Positions 60,834 through 64,000 of a stretch of 64,000 bases of DNA are shown piece by piece (the stretch's first letter is position 1; each line of letters opens with the position of its first letter). The position numbers and the translations under genes are program-made. The stretch comes from Trichomonas vaginalis G3 (lineage: Eukaryota; Parabasalia; Trichomonadida; Trichomonadidae). Location: assembly GCF_026262505.1 (NCBI RefSeq), contig NC_067203.1:22363411-22427410 (forward strand), given 5' to 3'. Under the pieces are notes generated by a model, which did no database searches, was not told the DNA's origin, and saw only the letters and a list, made by a program, of their open reading frames with translations.

Positions 60834-61338
60834 TTACATTTCGTCACCATCTTCTTCCTCATTGCCATCTTCGACTGTTTCAGCAGCGACATCGTCGTAG
60901 TCCTTCTCGAGGAGGGCAAGCTTCTGGGAATTCAGCTTCTTCCATACCCAGCAGCGCTGTACCTTTGCGAGATGGCCACTTGGGACGCCTGTTGATGGCT
61001 GGTAGTTGATACTCATCTTGAAGCCTGTTAGAGGCACCAGCCGACGAATTGGTGCGTGCGCTTTGTCTTGATTGTAGCGACAGCAGCGGAGACATCCTTT
61101 GGAACGACATCACCACGGTAAAGGAGTTTGCAAACCATGTACTTGCCGTGGCGTGGGTCGCACTTAACCATCATGTTGGCTGGATCGAAGAGTGAGTTTG
61201 TGATTTCGGCAACAGAGAGCTGCTCGTGGTATGTCTTCTCTGCAGAAATGACTGGAGCATAGGATCAGATTGGGAAGTGGATACCAGCGTATGAGACAAG
61301 GTTTGTCTGGAACTCTGTGAAGTCGACGTTGATGGTTA
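60834..61338 (-). pseudogene. Alpha-tubulin 3' fragment, processed by deletions
   Basis: On the minus strand NVDFTEFQTNLVSYAGIHF starts a match to the last 200 codons of alpha-tubulin, running through [53 protein letters not shown], then GFKMSINYQPSTGVPSGHLAKVQR and finally LEKDYDDVAAETVEDG with the acidic tail GDEM. It has an internal stop, at least two frameshifts, and a deletion of about 50 codons after VQR. GC content and codon use are those of a highly expressed gene, which shows a recent origin from a working copy. The match stops abruptly near 61338. Confidence 0.9.
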
Positions 61339-61521
61339 GCAGAAAATCTCCAAGTTTCAGATTTAATATTTCAGATTTTGTACAAATTATTTAATTATGA
61401 TGGTCTTATTGAAGCCGCACATTAATAAATATGTATCAGAATGACTTGAATCTATTGTTTCTCGTTCAATTCAGATAATAAACTAAAATTTGTCAGTTTT
61501 CTCAAACACGTTAATTTCCTT

Positions 61522-63495
61522 ATGAATCGTAAAGTACATATTCGCGTACGTCCAACAGAGGAAATTGCTACAGATTATATCAAATTAGGTGAAGATGGAC
61601 AGTCAGTTACTGTTAAATCCTTAAAAGTTCATCCAAGATCTTTTTTGAAGCATCAAATTTCTTCTTATACGTTTCATTTTCAAAGCATTTTATTAAATAC
61701 AGATCAGCAAGCAATGTTCAACCTTACAACTCGTCCAGCACTCGATGCTGCTCTTAATGGCACTCCAAGTTGCATTATCTGCTGTGGAGGCGTTAAAAGT
61801 GGCAAAACATATACGTTAGATGGTCCAGATAATGACTATGCTAACCGTGGCTTAGTTCCAAGAGCTATTCAGTATTTATTCTCAAAACTCGCTGCAGCTC
61901 CAGAATTAGAAGTCAAAGTTAGATGTTCTTACATTGAATTTCTCAACGAACAATTATTCGATATCCTTAACGCATTCAATGGGCAGCCAGCTAAAGAATT
62001 GAAGATAACAGAATTAAATGATGAATCAATTGCAGTTAAAAACCTCTTGACTCCTTTAATCAAAGACGAACAAGGTGGTCTTGAGTGTCTTTTCAAAGGT
62101 AACGCATACAGAAATCTTAATCCTGAGCACCTTAAAACTACATCAGTTTTTACTCTTTGGTTAGACTCAGATGTTCCACAACCAAACACAGAAAAGCCTC
62201 TACACTCTAAGATTAGCTTTGTTGATATGGCAACAGCTCTAAAAATTGGAGATATGAACCGCGATTCTGATGAGTTCCACCGCCAAGCAAATATCAACCG
62301 TACAATGACAGTCCTCGAGCGTGTTCTCATTGCTGATGATCATATTCCTTACAGATCGTGTCCATTGACACATTTCCTCAAAGATAGTTTACCAAACCGC
62401 TGTTTGATTGCCTGCTGCAGCTTTGATCGCGACAACCTCGCTCCAACACTTGCTACGCTGAAATTCTCCTCCTGCGTTCAAGGAGAAACTTCAGATGATA
62501 TATTAAATCTCAAAGAGCACAAAGACAGCCAAATCAACCGTTTACAGAAAGAAATAGATGATATGCGTGCCCAGCTGAGAGTTAAGAACCCTCAGATGTC
62601 ATTCTGTGAGCCTGACAGACAAGAAAGACAAATTATTGCAGAAACCGTAAATTCTTTCCTTTCCGATGCCGTACAATCATTCCCCATCAGATCATTATAC
62701 GAAATCCGTGCTGCCCTCTCAATTATGAAAGACCAATTCCGATCACAAAAAGTGGCAGCTGAAGAACAATTAAGAGAAAAGTACGTTTTTACAGTCAAGC
62801 CACCAGAGCCGACAAAAGTTGTTGAGCGACAAGTGGAAGAGAACCCAATGGCACCAGATGAATACATTTCCTTCTTCCCATTGTTGCCAACTGAGAAAGA
62901 ATTGTGGCAAATCTACCGTTCAACAGCTGGCGAAGCTGTTAATAACGAGATTATGGAGCGCCAAGACATGATAGCCGAGAATAAGAAGAAAGTTCGTGAT
63001 ATCGCGATAATTGTCAACCAACATAAGGCACAAATTGACGCTTTGAAGGCACAACTTGAAGAAAAACAGAAGAATAGATTACCACCAATCGATGGCGTAT
63101 TAGTTATCGATGAAGAAGAACTTAAAATTAGAGAAGAATTGACAACCGTCAAGAAGAACTACAAAGAAGCATTTGCCAAATACCAAGAGCTTAAGGAGAA
63201 GGAAAAGACAATGACAGACGAGATTACTGACATGGAATCGCAGATGGAAAGCGGATTCAAACAATGGATGGAAGAAAGAGATGTCAAACAGACAGCAAAG
63301 AGCGAAGAAGAGGAAGAAAACGAAGAATTACTTGATAAGGAAGAAAGGAGAGAAAGAAGAGAATATCAGAAAATTGTTGAAAATGAACCTAAAGCTGCTC
63401 CTTATTTCTTTGCTCAGAAGAAGATCCAGAAGATATTAGAAAGAGAATTCAGAAGAAATGGAACAAGAAAACAACCAGTGGAAGAAGAACAATAA
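61522..63495 (+). CDS. Kinesin-9-like protein with unusual switch regions
   Basis: 657 aa, intact. N-terminal motor domain to about residue 325, then a coiled coil. The P-loop GGVKSGKTYT keeps GxxxxGKT. QANINRTMTVLERVLIADDH and IPYRSCPLTHFLKDSLPN match kinesin-9 (KIF9/KIF6) closely. The tail carries VIDEEELKIREELTTVKKNY and EAFAKYQELKEKE, the DEEE-KxxYxxxFxxLxxxK layout of that family. Switch I, normally NxxSSRSH, reads LKTTSVFT here, and switch II, normally DLAGSE, reads DMATAL. ATP may bind but hydrolysis and stepping are doubtful. Kinesin-9 members work in flagella. It lies 180 bases from the tubulin relic. Confidence 0.85.
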   Translation: MNRKVHIRVRPTEEIATDYIKLGEDGQSVTVKSLKVHPRSFLKHQISSYTFHFQSILLNTDQQAMFNLTTRPALDAALNGTPSCIICCGGVKSGKTYTLDGPDNDYANRGLVPRAIQYLFSKLAAAPELEVKVRCSYIEFLNEQLFDILNAFNGQPAKELKITELNDESIAVKNLLTPLIKDEQGGLECLFKGNAYRNLNPEHLKTTSVFTLWLDSDVPQPNTEKPLHSKISFVDMATALKIGDMNRDSDEFHRQANINRTMTVLERVLIADDHIPYRSCPLTHFLKDSLPNRCLIACCSFDRDNLAPTLATLKFSSCVQGETSDDILNLKEHKDSQINRLQKEIDDMRAQLRVKNPQMSFCEPDRQERQIIAETVNSFLSDAVQSFPIRSLYEIRAALSIMKDQFRSQKVAAEEQLREKYVFTVKPPEPTKVVERQVEENPMAPDEYISFFPLLPTEKELWQIYRSTAGEAVNNEIMERQDMIAENKKKVRDIAIIVNQHKAQIDALKAQLEEKQKNRLPPIDGVLVIDEEELKIREELTTVKKNYKEAFAKYQELKEKEKTMTDEITDMESQMESGFKQWMEERDVKQTAKSEEEEENEELLDKEERRERREYQKIVENEPKAAPYFFAQKKIQKILEREFRRNGTRKQPVEEEQ

Positions 63496-64000
63496 TGATT
63501 TTTATCTTTTTTTTTTAAATTATATATTTTCTTTTTTTGAATTAATTTAATATTTTTCTTTAAGGTGTGTTATCTGAAAGAGGTTTTTCCGCCGAATTAA
63601 ACGAAATAATGATCTTTTGGAGGAGCAACAAATGATTTGGAAAACATGATCGTTATGACGGCTTTCCATTCATGGATAAGTCTATAATGCCATAATACAA
63701 TAACGAATTCCAAATTAATCGAAATGTTAACTTATTTAAATCTCTTTATTTTCTTGAGATATTCTTATGATTTGTGATCACTGAATATACACACCAAATT
63801 TTTGCAGAAATGGCTTTAAATTAGTATATGAAATTTGATTAGGTTCATAAACGACATTACACGAATAGTATCGTCGAAATTAATTCCAAAAATATTTAAT
63901 TTGACAACATTTCTAAGTGTATTGATTTTATATTTTTTAATGTCCGATCAAGACATTCATCCAATTATATTCATGGAAACTCGAAGTATCTGTAAATATT
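63496..64000. other. Downstream AT-rich DNA, nothing seen
   Basis: No frame, repeat or RNA gene that I can support up to the window end. Confidence 0.5.

Overview
The window looks like nuclear DNA of a parabasalid flagellate, most likely Trichomonas vaginalis or a close relative. The evidence is AT-rich DNA with single-exon genes, Inr-like TCATTN motifs 2-25 bases before several start codons, a hydrogenosomal HydG with a short MLxSxSR presequence, a BspA-like leucine-rich surface protein, an N-terminal-helix ankyrin protein, a papain-family peptidase of the trichomonad type, and Polinton (Maverick) DNA. Species is inferred, not proven.

1-1287 is host: the end of an S1/P1 nuclease gene with an in-frame stop. 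1288-32527 is bounded by 115-bp terminal inverted repeats about 99% identical and is filled with Polinton genes. It holds two families of double-jelly-roll capsid protein, two very different family B DNA polymerases, a packaging ATPase, an SF3 helicase, a minor capsid protein, an rve integrase, a phage-collar-like fibre and a D12-type adenine methyltransferase. A 100-N gap at 8786-8885 separates a 7.5-kb left part from a 23.6-kb right part, so the unit is either one unusually large Polinton, a nested pair, or a scaffold join of two elements with the same ends. Many genes are broken (roughly 15-20 breaks overall), others look whole. Most genes on both sides of the gap start just behind a common T5-A-Y-Y-rich motif ending in AAATG. 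A block at 17.8-21.8 kb differs: its small genes follow a CAYTTTTT motif and it carries 86-bp repeats, a palindrome cluster and an HNH protein.

32.5-64 kb is host chromosome with sparse genes: BspA-like protein (minus), tetraspanin-like membrane protein (minus), a decayed papain-like peptidase (plus), HydG (plus), ankyrin protein (plus), RhoGEF (plus), a glycine-rich-domain fragment (minus), an alpha-tubulin pseudogene (minus) and a divergent kinesin-9 (plus). The long intergenic stretches are rich in repeats: a 124-bp and a 111-114-bp tandem array whose units contain hairpins, a TA-flanked short-TIR element, a 7.1-kb element with 396-bp near-identical inverted ends that encloses two opposed 23-bp satellite arrays, and a 2.5-kb fold-back element with 426-bp arms and a tRNA-like core.

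There is no operon logic among the host genes. In the Polinton part the genes form a virus-like set (virion, packaging, replication, integration) in short divergent and convergent groups with very small spacers.
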